A stretch of 7,584 nt of DNA, from positions 1-7,584 of the forward strand of contig CAZFJN010000060.1 of NCBI GenBank assembly GCA_964519595.1, given 5' to 3'. Both the position numbers and the translations under genes were made by a program. This document shows, piece by piece, positions 1-5,659 of the stretch (position 1 is the first letter of the stretch; each line of letters starts with the position of its first letter). The notes beneath the pieces are model-generated. The model saw only the letters and a program-made list of their open reading frames with translations, searched no databases and was not told where the DNA came from. This DNA comes from JANRKF01 sp964519595 (GTDB lineage Bacteria; Pseudomonadota; Alphaproteobacteria; Rickettsiales; SXRF01).

Positions 1-2
1 TT

Positions 3-101
3 CTGCCAATAAGATTTATGGCCCCGCCTGAAGTGAGCATTATAAATATTTATCCTAAAAAAGATGATTCTGAACATTCTAATTTTTCAAAACTAACATA
101 A
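3..101 (+). CDS. Possible 3' end of a gene cut by the left edge (unrecognised)
   Basis: A plus-strand frame is open from the left edge to a TAA at 99-101 and would encode about 32 residues ending KDDSEHSNFSKLT. The stretch APPEVSIINIYPK looks like ordinary protein, with a short beta-strand-like run followed by a charged tail, so it could be the C-terminus of a protein that starts outside the window. It is too short to assign to a family. On the other strand, a 13-codon open start (ATG at 40-38, reading MLTSGGAINLIGR) runs off the edge and is a competing explanation. Confidence is low for both. Confidence 0.3.
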   Translation: MPIRFMAPPEVSIINIYPKKDDSEHSNFSKLT

Positions 102-210
102 ACTCCAAAATCAGGTTCGAAGTTTTCCATGTGGACAAATGAGTGGCTTTGGCTCTAAATTTCCGATATCGATTTTGTGCTATTTTTGAGGAAATTATAT
201 AGGACAATTG

Positions 211-735
211 ATGAGCGGTTCTAACATGAAACAAAACGTAGGTGGCATACAGATTTGCAAAGCCAGCTGTTTCAGAGATTATGAAGCAGCCAAGTCCCTG
301 ATGCTTGAATATATGGAAACAGCGCTTGGCGACGATTACAATGTAGGGGGTGCTGGGCTTAAGGAAGAGTTGGAAAACTTTCCTGGTCCTTACCAGCCGC
401 CTTCAGGTTTGCTGCTATTAGCCAAATTTGAAAATCGCTATTTTGGTTGTTTGGCACTTCGTCCAATCAGCAAGATAACAGGCGAAGTGATGCGCATGTA
501 TGTACAATCTACAATGCGCGGCAAAGGGATTGCAGAAATGCTGATGCGCCAACTATTGGTTGATGCGAAGAACATTGGCTACCAAGAGGTGTATCTCGAT
601 AGCCTTAAACGCTTTACTTCAGCGCATAAGCTTTATGAAAAACTAGGATTTATCTACTGCCCCCCTTACGATCCCAACACAACAGATGCAATGAAGGACA
701 ACATGGTTTTCATGCGGCTTGACTTGCTTGCATAA
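211..735 (+). CDS. GNAT family N-acetyltransferase
   Basis: This is a 174-residue single-domain cytosolic acetyltransferase of the GNAT fold, which moves an acetyl group from acetyl-CoA to an amine. The acetyl-CoA-binding loop is visible as RGKGIA (about residues 103-108), preceded by the beta4 strand GEVMRMYV and followed by the helix AEMLMRQLL. The C-terminal part has the usual AHKLYEKLGF segment (138-147), then a PPYDPN loop and a closing strand VFMRLDL. This ending is typical of small GNATs whose substrate is unknown. The start is set at the ATG at 211, because AGGA lies at 201-204, six bases upstream; the TTG at 208 is in frame but less likely. The gene appears monocistronic, ends at a hairpin, and converges on the lipoprotein pair. 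The substrate cannot be inferred from sequence or context. Confidence 0.9.
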   Translation: MSGSNMKQNVGGIQICKASCFRDYEAAKSLMLEYMETALGDDYNVGGAGLKEELENFPGPYQPPSGLLLLAKFENRYFGCLALRPISKITGEVMRMYVQSTMRGKGIAEMLMRQLLVDAKNIGYQEVYLDSLKRFTSAHKLYEKLGFIYCPPYDPNTTDAMKDNMVFMRLDLLA

Positions 736-737
736 GA

Positions 738-757
738 CTCGCCGAATCTTTGGCGAG
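738..757. terminator. Hairpin between convergent genes
   Basis: CTCGCC at 738-743 pairs with GGCGAG at 752-757, and the stem can extend by a G-T and an A-T pair, leaving a 4-nt loop. It starts three bases after the acetyltransferase stop and lies 19 bases past the end of the leftward lipoprotein gene, so it could end transcripts from both sides. The plus-strand 3' flank has only a weak T run (GGGGATTTTGGG) and the minus-strand flank has none. It is therefore a weak intrinsic terminator at best. Confidence 0.5.
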
Positions 758-775
758 GGGATTTTGGGATGTTGA

Positions 776-1207
776 TTAAAACGGCAATTCTTCTTTATAG
801 GGAATAATAGAGAAATCATCGCGGAATATATCAAGGCTGCCTGCGCTTCGGCTTTTTATGCTACGTTCTTTCTTTTTTACCACTCCCTGCTGATCAAAGG
901 TGATCAGAAGTTTGACAATTTTTTTGCGGGCAAAAAATCCTGATGTTCTATCGCCTTCAATATAGTCGAATTCCCACAATTCTTCGCCTTGAGCATTAAG
1001 GCTTTTTTTCCATGTTTCCCGGATATTGCGATCAATGGCGTTGCCAAGCAATGCCGAGACTTGTTTGCGCGTGGTCACACCTTCTTGGATTTGATTTAGA
1101 AGCTGGTAATCATTAATGCTGGAATGACCTGATTCCTCAAAATTCTGTGAGCATCCGGACATAAATAATAAAATGGCTGTTGCCAATAAATAATTTAGGC
1201 CTTTCAT
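776..1207 (-). CDS. Small BamE/SmpA-like lipoprotein
   Basis: This 143-residue precursor has a lipoprotein signal peptide: MKGLN, then a hydrophobic run, then the lipobox MSGC with the acylated cysteine at residue 19. The mature part contains the pattern of SmpA/OmlA (BamE-like) domains: LLNQIQEGVTTRKQVSALLG (about 36-55), a W-x-F/Y strand ELWEFDYIE (76-84), and LLITFDQQGVV (100-110). Such proteins are anchored in the outer membrane. BamE itself belongs to the beta-barrel assembly complex, but this protein is only domain-similar and may be an unrelated small lipoprotein. The ATG at 1207 was chosen because it fits the signal peptide and has a good Shine-Dalgarno (GAAAGAAGG) just upstream; a frame open further upstream would bury the signal peptide. 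It follows the preceding lipoprotein gene by 4 bp, so the two form an operon. Confidence 0.8.
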   Translation of the reverse strand: MKGLNYLLATAILLFMSGCSQNFEESGHSSINDYQLLNQIQEGVTTRKQVSALLGNAIDRNIRETWKKSLNAQGEELWEFDYIEGDRTSGFFARKKIVKLLITFDQQGVVKKKERSIKSRSAGSLDIFRDDFSIIPYKEELPF

Positions 1208-1211
1208 ATGG

Positions 1212-1622
1212 CTAGCCTTCTTTCTTTGAATTACCATTTTGATATTCGTTTGCTTCCATAACCTTGTCATTTTCATCATAAATAACCTGAATCGCCATCT
1301 TATCGCCGGAATAGCGAGATTCGATGGTCATACCAGCAATTTCCCAAATACCCAAAGTGGCTACATCCATAACGGCATGACCAAAGGCGCGTCCAGTTTT
1401 TGCTCTTCTAGAATAACCTTGCACGAAAGAAAAAACGTCGATTCGTTTTCCATCGCGTAAATCAGAAGCCGCTGGCTGGCCAAGCTCGCCGATAACGACA
1501 GCTCTGGGAGTGCCACTCATTAAAACCGAGAGGTCTTTCTTATCCGGTTGCTCGGATGCGCGATATCAAGAACAGGCAGTTAAAGCCATTAGGATAAGGA
1601 AAAAGCCAAACAAATTCTTCAT
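1212..1622 (-). pseudogene. SmpA-like lipoprotein gene interrupted by an in-frame TGA
   Basis: Read from the ATG at 1622, the frame gives MKNLFGFFLILMALTACS, a clear lipoprotein signal peptide with lipobox LTAC. A TGA follows at codon 19 (1568-1566). The same frame then continues without another stop for 117 codons to a TAG at 1214-1212. The downstream part (LMSGTPRAVVIGELGQPAAS, later FVQGYSRRAKTGRAFGHAVM and TLGIWEIAG) matches the style of a bacterial lipoprotein family with an SmpA-like fold, so the two parts belong to one ancestral gene. AGAAGAAG lies about eight bases before the ATG. Explanations are a recent nonsense mutation (TGG or another sense codon to TGA), a sequencing error, read-through, or re-initiation at the internal ATG at 1520, which would give a 102-residue cytoplasmic protein. 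General TGA recoding is unlikely because radC, map and the right-edge gene end in TGA. Confidence 0.75.
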
Positions 1623-1659
1623 ATTTAATTCTTCTTCTATTATTATTCTATTCTTCCCG

Positions 1660-1677
1660 AAGCTGAAATTGCAGCTT
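1660..1677. promoter_or_regulatory. Short inverted repeat in a divergent intergenic region
   Basis: AAGCTG (1660-1665) and CAGCTT (1672-1677) form a six-base inverted repeat around a six-base loop. It lies in the 130-bp gap between the leftward lipoprotein operon and the possible rightward membrane peptide, where both promoters would have to be. It could be an operator or a small hairpin. No convincing sigma-70 pair with normal spacing was found; TTGCCT at 1687 and TATAGT at 1713 are 20 bases apart. Confidence 0.2.
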
Positions 1678-1752
1678 AAAGCGACCTTGCCTATGATACA
1701 GAGGATAAAAAATATAGTAGACTGTCGTAAAGTAAAGCAGATAATACAGATT

Positions 1753-1902
1753 ATGAACTGGGAACTGATTTTATTGGCTACATTATTATGCTTTTTATCG
1801 CTGGTACTGGTTTATCTGGTCATCAGGCTGGTAACTGGCAAGGATTTTACGTTCAGAGAATTTATCATCGTAATTATCGATGTAATTTTATTAATACGTT
1901 AG
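1753..1902 (+). CDS. Possible small membrane protein, 49 residues
   Basis: The frame reads MNWELILLATLLCFLSLVLV and continues to a TAG at 1900-1902. It has a strongly hydrophobic segment at about residues 4-26, a short polar connector (TGKDFTFRE) and a second hydrophobic segment at about 37-48 ending in R. This suggests two inner-membrane helices. The frame is open further upstream to 1510, but that part lies over the opposite-strand lipoprotein gene and has poor composition, so the start at 1753 is preferred. No good Shine-Dalgarno is visible. It faces the ATPase-RloB operon and its stop is one base from the RloB stop. No family is recognised. It might be a small hydrophobic peptide gene linked to the defence-like operon, or a chance frame in AT-rich DNA. 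Confidence 0.35.
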   Translation: MNWELILLATLLCFLSLVLVYLVIRLVTGKDFTFREFIIVIIDVILLIR

Positions 1903-1917
1903 GCTATATTAAGCCTA
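1900..1917. terminator. Hairpin spanning two convergent stop codons
   Basis: TAGGCT (1900-1905) pairs with AGCCTA (1912-1917) around a six-base loop. The left arm contains the stop of the possible membrane peptide and overlaps the RloB-like stop at 1906-1904. Neither side has a strong U-tract, so its ability to terminate is uncertain. Confidence 0.3.
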
Positions 1918-2449
1918 TAGTTTGCAGCAATGCTCTTAATTCCGCATCGATTTGTGCGACGCGATGCAAATCGCGTAATGTAAATTTTGTTGCAAGCGTT
2001 CTTGCATCTAATGGTTTTTTATATTCTGGCCATGTATTAAGCAATTGCCGTTTAACTGTTGATGAATTTGGTTGCATCTGTTCGTTTCCGGGCAGCATTC
2101 TGAATAAAATTCCCTCCTGATTTGGAGATTGAACACAGACTTTGAAATTTTTCTTAGTTGCTTCTTCTTTCAGCTGGGCAATTGTCCAACCGTCATCACG
2201 AGCAGCGCGGTCTGCATCCAATAGCAAGATCGCGGCTTTTGCTTTTTTCCTTTCTTTCCGCTCACGATAACGAACTGCGTTGGCTAACATAGATTTGTAA
2301 CCACCGCCACGAACAGGCTCACAATCAAGGTGTATATGCAATCCGTTTTGCTCACAAAGCTCATTCAGCCATTTAATAAATGACTGCTCTCCTTCTCCTT
2401 CTACTGCCAGAAAGAATCGTGTTCGTTGAGAAATAACTCTTTTTGTCAT
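1904..2449 (-). CDS. RloB-like protein with TOPRIM-type motifs (defence pair partner)
   Basis: This 181-residue protein has the layout of RloB-family proteins. An N-terminal strand leads into VEGEGEQSF (16-24, acidic E17/E19/E21), then GGGYKSML (48-55), then the acidic strand AILLLDADRA (73-82, D78 and D80). Next comes VQSPNQEGILFRML (106-119), where many family members carry an SNP-x-FE-type motif. The E...DxD pattern is that of TOPRIM-like nucleases, so it is the likely nucleic-acid-cutting effector of the pair. It starts only 3 bp after the ATPase stop, which implies translational coupling. ATPase plus RloB pairs are known as RloAB, found in restriction-modification loci, and as AbiL abortive-infection systems; this pair is inferred to be related. 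The C-terminal 60 residues are not recognised. The nuclease role is inferred from motifs. Confidence 0.75.
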   Translation of the reverse strand: MTKRVISQRTRFFLAVEGEGEQSFIKWLNELCEQNGLHIHLDCEPVRGGGYKSMLANAVRYRERKERKKAKAAILLLDADRAARDDGWTIAQLKEEATKKNFKVCVQSPNQEGILFRMLPGNEQMQPNSSTVKRQLLNTWPEYKKPLDARTLATKFTLRDLHRVAQIDAELRALLQTIGLI

Positions 2450-2452
2450 ATC

Positions 2453-3661
2453 TTATCCGATATGTGGCACAGCACCTAATTCACCAGCAAGGTACTTTTT
2501 CATTAGGCTAGGTTCACGGCGCAGCCCTTTTATATCGCGTGCGCCATATATATTACTGGATTTGCCAATTGGTTTTTCGGTAAAGAATGTCTGTTCTTTT
2601 TCTAAATCATCAAGAAGAGCAGGATTATGAGCGCTAAAAAGCAATTGAGCGCCGTGAGGATTGCGTTCTGAATCACCAAACCAGCGAAAAATCTCGGGCA
2701 GCAGCAATGGATGCAAATCAGTGTCCAGCTCATCAATAATGGCAACACTTCCTGTTTTCAGCGCGGTATGAAGACGCCAGAAAAACTCTATAAATCTCTG
2801 CGTGCCTCTTGATTCTTCGGCAAAGAAAATAAATTCATCGAGTCCTGTATGTTGGAATTTGGCGAATAATCCGTTATTGCCTTGCACAATTGCCATATAT
2901 TCAAGGCCAACGTCAAAACGCCTGAGTTCACGATTTAATTCATCTAAGCAATCCTTATGCGTGGAGTAGGCGGATACTATTTCATGTTCGGTTGCCTGTA
3001 ATTTGTCAAAACCGCGCATGTTGGTTTGTAACTGGCCAACCAGTCGCAGTAAAAAACTGGAAAGAGGATGGTTAAATTTTGCCAAGGTGCTGAGTACGCT
3101 GGCGTTAGGGCGGATGCTCTCCTTGCGTGGATCGTTGTGCGCGGCAATTCCAAATTCCTGGCCAAAACGAAATACTTGTCCTTCGCGTTCGAATAAGCGG
3201 CGGAATTTTCCTTTTGGCGCATAGGAAAGAGCCTCATAAGACACTGCTTTGTTGCCAAAATTATTCTCTTGATGTGTGATATGTATTTCATAACGAAATA
3301 ATGCAGAGGGCGCATTCTCATCAAGCTGGCTATCAAATTCAATAATAATTTTAGTAGGCTTTCCCCACCATTTTTTTTGCCTGTAGGGTTGGAAATAAAG
3401 ATTTATATCATCATTATTCCAGCTGAAACTATGACAAACAAACATAGCAGCAGAAACAACCGCGCGAAGAATTGTAGATTTGCCAGATGCATTAGGGCCA
3501 AAAAAACCGACGACTGAAGGTAGCCTGATATTTTCATCAGAGCGTGACACTCTAAAGCAAGGCAAGTCCGGAGCATTGGCAGGAATTGCAAAGGCAAGTT
3601 CCTGCTGATCGGCGATGGAATAGAAGTTTTCAATGACAATTTTATGTAGCATAAAACGCAT
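2453..3661 (-). CDS. AAA/ABC-type ATPase of an RloA/AbiL-like pair
   Basis: This protein of about 402 residues is a single ABC/SMC-type ATPase without a long coiled coil, of the AAA_15/AAA_21 (OLD-like) kind. The N-terminal IVIENFYSIADQQELAF is the usual start. Counting from the ATG at 3661, Walker A GPNASGKST is at 55-63, an ABC-signature-like ESRGTQRF at 283-290, Walker B VAIIDELD at 306-313 with catalytic Glu at 311, and the switch histidine in SAHN at 343-346. All catalytic motifs are intact. The C-terminal KKYLAGELGAVPHIG resembles endings seen in ATPases paired with RloB. In such pairs the ATPase is thought to sense infection and control the nuclease. The start is uncertain: ATG at 3661, ATG at 3652 (MLHKIVIENF, the best fit to relatives) and TTG at 3688 are all in frame, and none has a clear Shine-Dalgarno. 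Confidence 0.85.
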   Translation of the reverse strand: MRFMLHKIVIENFYSIADQQELAFAIPANAPDLPCFRVSRSDENIRLPSVVGFFGPNASGKSTILRAVVSAAMFVCHSFSWNNDDINLYFQPYRQKKWWGKPTKIIIEFDSQLDENAPSALFRYEIHITHQENNFGNKAVSYEALSYAPKGKFRRLFEREGQVFRFGQEFGIAAHNDPRKESIRPNASVLSTLAKFNHPLSSFLLRLVGQLQTNMRGFDKLQATEHEIVSAYSTHKDCLDELNRELRRFDVGLEYMAIVQGNNGLFAKFQHTGLDEFIFFAEESRGTQRFIEFFWRLHTALKTGSVAIIDELDTDLHPLLLPEIFRWFGDSERNPHGAQLLFSAHNPALLDDLEKEQTFFTEKPIGKSSNIYGARDIKGLRREPSLMKKYLAGELGAVPHIG

Positions 3662-3675
3662 ATTTGCAGATTTTA

Positions 3676-3710
3676 TGTCAAAAGTCAATTGAAATTCACA
3701 TATATTGACA
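3676..3710. promoter_or_regulatory. Inverted repeat upstream of the ATPase-RloB operon
   Basis: TGTCAA (3676-3681) and TTGACA (3705-3710) are inverted copies, and GTCAAT (3684-3689) and ATTGAC (3704-3709) form a second, nested pair with a 14-base spacer. The repeat lies within about 50 bases of the ATPase start, in an AT-rich gap where its promoter must be. This is the arrangement expected of a repressor operator, but the sites are short and AT-rich, so chance cannot be excluded. No clean -35/-10 pair could be fixed on the minus strand. Confidence 0.25.
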
Positions 3711-3772
3711 ATAAAACTCTATTGTTTGCAGTTTAATTGTTGTATTAAGCGCGATTGTTTTTGTTTTTTTTA

Positions 3773-4534
3773 TTACAGCGCTTCGGCGTTTGGTTCTTCT
3801 TTCCAGATTTCTTTGGTGTGTTTTTCGAACAGTTTTATTAGTTCCTGATGGCATTTTTCCAGTAATGCTTTGTCGGTTGCTCTGGCTACCAGGCTGGTTC
3901 CCAGTTTTTGCTGTCTGACGAATGGGTAGCTGCCTATTTCAACGCTTGGAAAATTTTCCTGAATGCGGCCTAATTCCTCAGCGATTACGCCTTCGGTTAT
4001 AAAGGCGGAGGCGGTCATCGAGATCATTGGCGCGCCGCCGCTTAAGCGGTGTTTGATATTATCGAACATCGCCTGCATTATGCGTGGCACGCCGGCCATG
4101 ACATAAACATTTTCTATTATATAACCGGGAGCGGCGGAAACCGGATTATAGATCAGAGTTGCGCCTTGCGGAATATCGGCCATTTTCAGGCGCGCTTCAT
4201 TGATCTGCTCAGGCGGATAATGTTTTTCCAGCAATGATTTGGCTTCCGGATGCCGGATAAGCGGCACGCCAAAGGCCTTGGCAATGCAGGCGGAGGTTAT
4301 ATCATCATGAGTAGGGCCAATGCCGCCGGTAGTAAAAACCAGATTAAACTGATTGCGGCAGAAGGTAATGGTGGTGCGAATAACATCCTCCAGATCAGGA
4401 ATAATCCGCGTTTCCATCAGCCTGATGCCGAGCGCATTCAGCTCAGTAGCAAGCCATGACAGGTTTTTATCCTGTGTGCGGCCTGATAAAATCTCATTTC
4501 CTATTATTATAAGACAGGCGGTTGGTGCTTGCAT
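3773..4534 (-). CDS. CinA-like protein, MoaB/MogA (molybdopterin-binding) domain only
   Basis: This 253-residue protein carries the N-terminal domain of the competence/damage-inducible protein A (CinA) family. The motifs are ACLIIIGNEILSGRTQDKN (6-24) and TTGGIGPTHDD (68-78), the hallmark of the MoaB/MogA molybdopterin-binding fold, followed by GYIIENVYVMAGVP (137-150). In full-length CinA this domain is linked to ADP-ribose pyrophosphatase activity, and a C-terminal domain deamidates NMN. The second domain is absent here, as is common for short alphaproteobacterial forms, so a competence role should not be assumed. The start at 4534 fits the family (a few residues before LIIIGNE). No Shine-Dalgarno is visible, because the leader is occupied by the heptamer repeat that ends six bases upstream. 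It lies 111 bp upstream of the ATPase gene on the same strand and faces away from map. Confidence 0.88.
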   Translation of the reverse strand: MQAPTACLIIIGNEILSGRTQDKNLSWLATELNALGIRLMETRIIPDLEDVIRTTITFCRNQFNLVFTTGGIGPTHDDITSACIAKAFGVPLIRHPEAKSLLEKHYPPEQINEARLKMADIPQGATLIYNPVSAAPGYIIENVYVMAGVPRIMQAMFDNIKHRLSGGAPMISMTASAFITEGVIAEELGRIQENFPSVEIGSYPFVRQQKLGTSLVARATDKALLEKCHQELIKLFEKHTKEIWKEEPNAEAL

Positions 4535-4540
4535 ATCAAT

Positions 4541-4617
4541 TTAGGGGCTAGGGGCTAGGGGTTAGGGATTAGGGATTAGGGATTAGGGATTAGGGATTAG
4601 GGATTAGGGATTAGGGA
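4541..4617. repeat. Telomere-like tandem heptamer array (11 x 7 bp)
   Basis: Eleven uninterrupted 7-bp units were read directly: TTAGGGG, CTAGGGG, CTAGGGG, then eight identical TTAGGGA. Together they span 77 bp with no spacer. The three degenerate units lie on the cinA side and the eight identical units on the map side. The plus strand has a G-run in every unit (GGGG three times, then GGG), giving repeated G3-4 with 3-4-base loops, a classic G-quadruplex pattern; the minus strand is the C-rich partner. The array fills most of the 129-bp divergent gap between cinA and map. Perfect identity of eight units implies recent slippage, so copy number probably varies between strains. Confidence 0.97.
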
Positions 4618-4663
4618 GCAAGTAAATATTGATGTTTTAGATTATACGTCTTATTGATAACAT

Positions 4664-5461
4664 ATGGAAGAAGATCCTCCTATAAAAATTCATTCTCTTG
4701 CTGATTTTGCCGGAATGCGTCGCGCTGGGGCATTGGCGGCGGAAGTGCTTGACGCGGTGAGCAGTATGGTTCAGCCGGGCGTTGCTACTGCTGAGCTTAA
4801 TGATTTTTGTCATAACATGATTATTGCTGCCGGAGCAATTCCGGCGCCGCTTGGTTATCGTGGTTTTCCGAAATCAATCTGCACGTCGGTTAATCATGTT
4901 GTCTGTCATGGAATTCCTGGAGATTTAAAGCTTAAAAATGGCGATATTGTCAATATTGATGTGACGGTGATTGTTGACGGTTGGCATGGTGATACCAGCC
5001 GGATGTATTTTGTTGGCGAGCCTTCGATAAAAGCCAGAAGGCTTACGCAAATTACTTATGAAGCGATGATGTTGGGAATTGAGCAGGTTCGTCCGGGCAA
5101 CACGGTTGGCGATATTGGCGAGGCGATTCAGACTTATGCTGAGAAACATGGTTACTCGGTGGTGCGTGATTATTGCGGACACGGAATCGGCAAGGTTTTT
5201 CATACTTCTCCAAGCATTTTACATTATGGAAAAGCCAAAGAAGGAGTTGTTCTGCGCGAAGGAATGTTTTTTACCGTTGAGCCAATGATTAATGCCGGAC
5301 ATTGGGCGACTATTCTGAATAAACATGATGGCTGGACGGTTACAACGCGAGATAAGAGCCTTTCCGCGCAATTTGAGCATAGCATAGCGGTAACTGCTGA
5401 TGGTTTTGAGATTTTTACCAGCTCGCCGAGCGGCAAGAATTTTCCGCCTTATAATATATGA
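4664..5461 (+). CDS. map: Type I methionine aminopeptidase
   Basis: This 265-residue cytosolic metalloenzyme removes the initiator methionine from nascent proteins. All five metal ligands are visible: D99 (in VNIDVTV), D110 (in HGDTSRMY), H173 (in CGHGIGKVFH), E206 (in FTVEPMI) and E238 (in QFEHSIAV). The substrate-contacting histidines are H82 (in VCHGIPGD) and H180. The length and lack of an N-terminal extension place it with bacterial type I enzymes, and it appears complete and functional. The ATG at 4664 gives the usual short lead into IKIHSLADFAGMRRAG; no clear Shine-Dalgarno is seen, and 46 bp separate the start from the heptamer array. TTGATG at 4629-4634 could be a weak -35 box, but no good -10 follows. 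Its order, map then radC, is conserved in alphaproteobacteria. Confidence 0.97.
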   Translation: MEEDPPIKIHSLADFAGMRRAGALAAEVLDAVSSMVQPGVATAELNDFCHNMIIAAGAIPAPLGYRGFPKSICTSVNHVVCHGIPGDLKLKNGDIVNIDVTVIVDGWHGDTSRMYFVGEPSIKARRLTQITYEAMMLGIEQVRPGNTVGDIGEAIQTYAEKHGYSVVRDYCGHGIGKVFHTSPSILHYGKAKEGVVLREGMFFTVEPMINAGHWATILNKHDGWTVTTRDKSLSAQFEHSIAVTADGFEIFTSSPSGKNFPPYNI

Positions 5462-5473
5462 TAATGATGTTTA

Positions 5474-5618
5474 GGGTACATCTATTAACTCTACTTTGGC
5501 TTCAAATCTGCTTGGAATGGAGCCTCCCTCGAAAGCATCAAGTACTTGATGTACATGATGCTTCCTCGGTATCCATTCCTTCGCGCTTTATTGCCAAAGC
5601 GAGTTAATAGATGTACCC
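5474..5618. mobile_element. MITE-like palindromic element, 145 bp
   Basis: The ends are perfect 18-bp inverted repeats: GGGTACATCTATTAACTC at 5474-5491 and its complement at 5601-5618. The inner arms stay similar (CTTTGGC, then GGAATGGA, then AAGCATCA on each side), so the whole element folds into one long imperfect hairpin. At the centre is a perfect 16-bp palindrome, CATCAAGTACTTGATG. TTTA flanks both ends (5470-5473 and 5619-5622) and could be a target-site duplication, though the AT-rich surroundings make a 4-bp match weak proof. There is no transposase gene. One frame on each strand is free of stops for about 40 codons, reminiscent of palindromic elements that insert in genes. It sits 12 bp after the map stop and could also act as a terminator or RNA-processing hairpin. 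Confidence 0.75.
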
Positions 5619-5659
5619 TTTAATATATATTATTGTATTTAGCATCTGGAAGCGCTCTG

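Noticed and set aside
100..130. GGTTCGAAG-like stretch resembling a tRNA T-loop
   Set aside because: No matching acceptor, D or anticodon stems could be found around it.
643..834. Minus-strand frame of 63 codons across the end of the acetyltransferase gene
   Set aside because: It lies over a clear GNAT gene and the end of the lipoprotein gene, and its translation looks like a shadow, with no recognisable motif.
1212..1622. Genetic code 4 (TGA read as tryptophan) to explain the interrupted lipoprotein gene
   Set aside because: radC ends with TGA in an ATGA overlap with the ELM1-family ATG, and map and the right-edge gene also end in TGA. Tryptophan is written TGG throughout the other genes.
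1788..2120. Plus-strand frame of 110 codons over the RloB-like gene
   Set aside because: It is mostly antisense to the RloB-like gene, whose motifs are clear. The translation is Cys/Asn/Ser-rich and shows no family pattern.
2977..3342. Minus-strand frame of 121 codons inside the ATPase gene
   Set aside because: It is an alternative frame of the same strand within the ATPase, which has all motifs intact in its own frame.
3740..3775. T-rich run next to GCGC as a terminator for cinA
   Set aside because: On the cinA strand the run is A-rich, not U-rich, and no stable stem precedes it.
4541..4617. Heptamer array considered as a CRISPR array or a true chromosome-end telomere
   Set aside because: Units are 7 bp with no spacers, so it is not CRISPR. 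Coding genes continue on both sides, so it is not a chromosome end.
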